A DNA stretch of 17,481 nucleotides from an uncultured Burkholderiales bacterium (GTDB lineage: Bacteria > Pseudomonadota > Gammaproteobacteria > Burkholderiales > Burkholderiaceae_D): assembly GCA_937872165.1 (NCBI GenBank), contig CALMOR010000052.1, positions 1 to 17,481 of the forward strand, given 5' to 3'. Shown here one piece after another: positions 15,828-17,481 of the stretch. How positions within the stretch are numbered: the first letter of the stretch is position 1; every line of letters begins with the position of its first letter. The position numbers and the translations under genes are program-made. The notes beneath the pieces are model-generated. The model was not told where the DNA came from, ran no database searches, and saw only the letters and a list, made by a program, of their open reading frames with translations.

Positions 15828-15834
15828 GGAGGAG
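15828..15834 (+). promoter_or_regulatory. Ribosome binding site of the cytochrome c gene
   Basis: GGAGGAG lies 10 nt before the ATG at 15845 and 7 nt before an in-frame TTG at 15842, so the first residue could be either. An upstream in-frame ATG at 15812 precedes this site and is rejected because its product would lose the N-terminal signal sequence position. Confidence 0.65.
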
Positions 15835-15844
15835 ATATCCCTTG

Positions 15845-17410
15845 ATGCGCACCTCGACCCGCTCGATCGGCCTGATGCTCGGCTGCCTCGCCCTGCCACT
15901 GGCCGCGGTGGCCGCGACGAAGCCGACGTCGGCGCCGACGTCCGCATCCGCCACCGCGTCCGGCGATCCTGTCGCCCGCGGCGAATACCTGTCGAAGGCG
16001 GCCCACTGCAACGCCTGCCATTCGCGCGAGGGCGGCCCCGCCTATTCGGGCAACGTGCCGCTGAATTCGCCGTTCGGCGTGCTCTATGCGCCCAACATCA
16101 CGCAGGATCCGACGACCGGCATCGGGAACTGGACGGAGAAGGAGTTCGAGGGCTCGTTGCGTCGCGGGGTCGGCAAGGACGGCCAGTACCTGTACCCGGC
16201 GATGCCCTACATCGAATTCACGAAGATCAGCGACGACGACATCCACGCGCTGTGGGCCTACTTCCGCACGATCAAGCCGGTGCGCGAGGAGACGAAGAAG
16301 AACGAGATGAAGTTCCCGTTCAACGTCCGCGTCGGCATCGCCGGCTGGCAGGCGATGTACTTCAAGCAGGGTCGCTACGCGAACGACCCGTCGCAATCGG
16401 CGCAATGGAATCGCGGCGCCTATCTCGTGCAGGGCCTCGGGCACTGCGAGGCCTGCCACACGCCGACCAACGTCGCGATGGCGCCGAAGAAGGGCGAGGC
16501 GCTGCAGGGCAACGTCATCGATCACTGGTTCGCGCCCGACATCAGCGGCGGCCAGTTTTCGGGGATCAAGGACTGGAGCGTCGAGCAGCTCGCGACCTAC
16601 CTCAAGCAGGGCCACAACGACAAGAACGAAGCCGCGGTCGGGCCGATGCAGCAGACCATCGACCTCGGCACGAGCCAGCTCAGCGACGCCGACGTCACCG
16701 CGATCTCGGTCTACCTGAAGAACCAGGTCACGACGACGGCCGATCGCGAACCGAAGACGAAGCATCCGGTCACCGCGATCGAACGCGCCAGCGGCAAGGC
16801 GATCTTCGCCGACAACTGCGCGAGCTGCCACGGCAACGACGGCAAGGGCGTCGCCGGCATCGCGCCGTCGCTCGTGGGTGCGGCGTCGGTGGCCGGCAAG
16901 GAACCCGAGACGGCGCTGCGCGCGGTGCTGCAGGGCTTCGAGCCGCACGGACAGTGGGGCGTGATGCCGTCCTTCGCCCAGGTCTTCACGCCGCAGGAGG
17001 TATCGGACGTCGTCAACTACGTGCGGACCGCCTGGGGCAACGCCGGCGCCGGCAGCAGCGTCACGCCGTCGCAGGTCACGCGGCTCGCGCGCTACTCGGA
17101 CCTCGGCGGCGCGAAGGTCGAGTCCGCGCTGGTCTGTCCGAGCGCTCAGGCGACCGCGCTAGACGCGATGACGCTCGCACAGGTCAAGGCACTGGCCGAC
17201 GATACGCAGCCGCAGGCCGCGACCGACAAGCTGGTGCGCGACTATCGCTCGCGTCATCCGAAGGTCGGGACCACCGACATCGTCACCACGATCTCGGGCG
17301 CCTACTGCCGCGACGTGATGGCGACCAGCAAGGGAACGCTGGCCGATCGGCAGAAGCGTTACGTCGCGTTCACCGGCACCGTCGCGCAGGCCGTGTCGAC
17401 GACCCGCTAG
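15845..17410 (+). CDS. Exported three-heme cytochrome c, AdhB/gluconate-dehydrogenase cytochrome subunit type
   Basis: The 521-residue product has a signal peptide (basic MRTSTR, hydrophobic core to about residue 20, ending near AVAA) and three c-type heme sites: CNACH 55-59, CEACH 201-205 and CASCH 325-329. Phrases such as LYPAMPYIEFTKISDDDIHA are typical of cytochrome subunits of membrane alcohol, gluconate or aldehyde dehydrogenases, which pass electrons to quinone or oxidase. Residues about 420-521 form an extra region after the third heme domain, with two cysteines (Cys431 in CPSAQA, Cys488 in AYCRD) outside any heme motif. No dehydrogenase subunit lies in the window. Following puhE by 180 nt, it may be independent of phototrophy; a role as electron donor to the reaction centre is only a guess. 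Confidence 0.85.
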   Translation: MRTSTRSIGLMLGCLALPLAAVAATKPTSAPTSASATASGDPVARGEYLSKAAHCNACHSREGGPAYSGNVPLNSPFGVLYAPNITQDPTTGIGNWTEKEFEGSLRRGVGKDGQYLYPAMPYIEFTKISDDDIHALWAYFRTIKPVREETKKNEMKFPFNVRVGIAGWQAMYFKQGRYANDPSQSAQWNRGAYLVQGLGHCEACHTPTNVAMAPKKGEALQGNVIDHWFAPDISGGQFSGIKDWSVEQLATYLKQGHNDKNEAAVGPMQQTIDLGTSQLSDADVTAISVYLKNQVTTTADREPKTKHPVTAIERASGKAIFADNCASCHGNDGKGVAGIAPSLVGAASVAGKEPETALRAVLQGFEPHGQWGVMPSFAQVFTPQEVSDVVNYVRTAWGNAGAGSSVTPSQVTRLARYSDLGGAKVESALVCPSAQATALDAMTLAQVKALADDTQPQAATDKLVRDYRSRHPKVGTTDIVTTISGAYCRDVMATSKGTLADRQKRYVAFTGTVAQAVSTTR

Positions 17411-17481
17411 TGTCCTGTCCCGTTAATACGGGTACAGAGACGCGGGAGTTTTTCGAGGATCGAGCTGGCAGTCGCGGTCCA
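17411..17481. other. Sequence after the cytochrome gene: small palindrome, no coding sequence seen
   Basis: Right after the stop codon is CCCGT-TAAT-ACGGG (17419-17432). TGT bases flank it on the left and ACA on the right. A TTTTT run at 17449-17453 follows about 17 nt later, with a competing TCCCG/CGGGA pairing that ends next to it. It may be a weak terminator; the TGTCCTGTCCC start also resembles the end of an insertion sequence, which cannot be tested at the window edge. Confidence 0.35.

Noticed and set aside
15680..16948. Minus-strand frame opposite the cytochrome gene
   Set aside because: Antisense shadow; the plus strand has a signal peptide and three heme motifs.
1..17481. tRNA, rRNA or CRISPR features
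   Set aside because: No cloverleaf-like segment, rRNA signature or regularly spaced repeats were recognised in the intergenic stretches, which total under 1 kb.

Overview
The window is a high-GC stretch of a proteobacterial photosynthesis gene cluster. The organism is probably a purple or aerobic anoxygenic phototroph of the beta/gamma or related proteobacteria. That placement rests on the gene set (bchFNBHLM, lhaA, puhABC, acsF, puhE), on protein motifs and on general resemblance; the lineage cannot be fixed from the sequence alone.

Layout. On the minus strand at the left edge are the 5' part of ppsR (1-617, cut by the window) and, upstream of it in its own transcription direction, a short gene (804-1082) resembling only the N-terminal end of the PpaA/AerR regulator. 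Both look abnormal: the PpsR copy begins at the linker helix and lacks the usual N-terminal sensory domain, and the PpaA-like protein stops before the cobalamin/heme-binding domain. A divergent, unusually AT-rich control region (1083-1374) carries a sigma70-type promoter (TTGACA, 17 bp, TAGATT). It also carries two overlapping PpsR-like palindromes. The promoter is so close to the bchF ATG that the transcript is probably leaderless.

From 1375 to 15664 eleven plus-strand genes form one tight superoperon: bchF, bchN, bchB, bchH, bchL, bchM, lhaA, puhA, puhB, puhC, acsF, puhE (twelve counting puhE). Spacings run from 4-nt overlaps to 38 nt. They cover Mg insertion (BchH), methylation (BchM), ring E formation with oxygen (AcsF), light-independent ring D reduction (BchN/B/L), C3 vinyl hydration (BchF), reaction-centre subunit H (PuhA) and assembly factors (LhaA, PuhB, PuhC, PuhE). 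The oxygen-dependent AcsF together with the oxygen-sensitive BchNBL is the usual combination in aerobic phototrophs.

After a 180-nt gap with a hairpin but no classical terminator, a separate gene (15845-17410) encodes an exported three-heme cytochrome c of the AdhB/gluconate-dehydrogenase type with an unusual C-terminal extension. It may or may not belong to phototrophy. The last 71 nt hold a small palindrome that could be a terminator or the edge of a mobile element.
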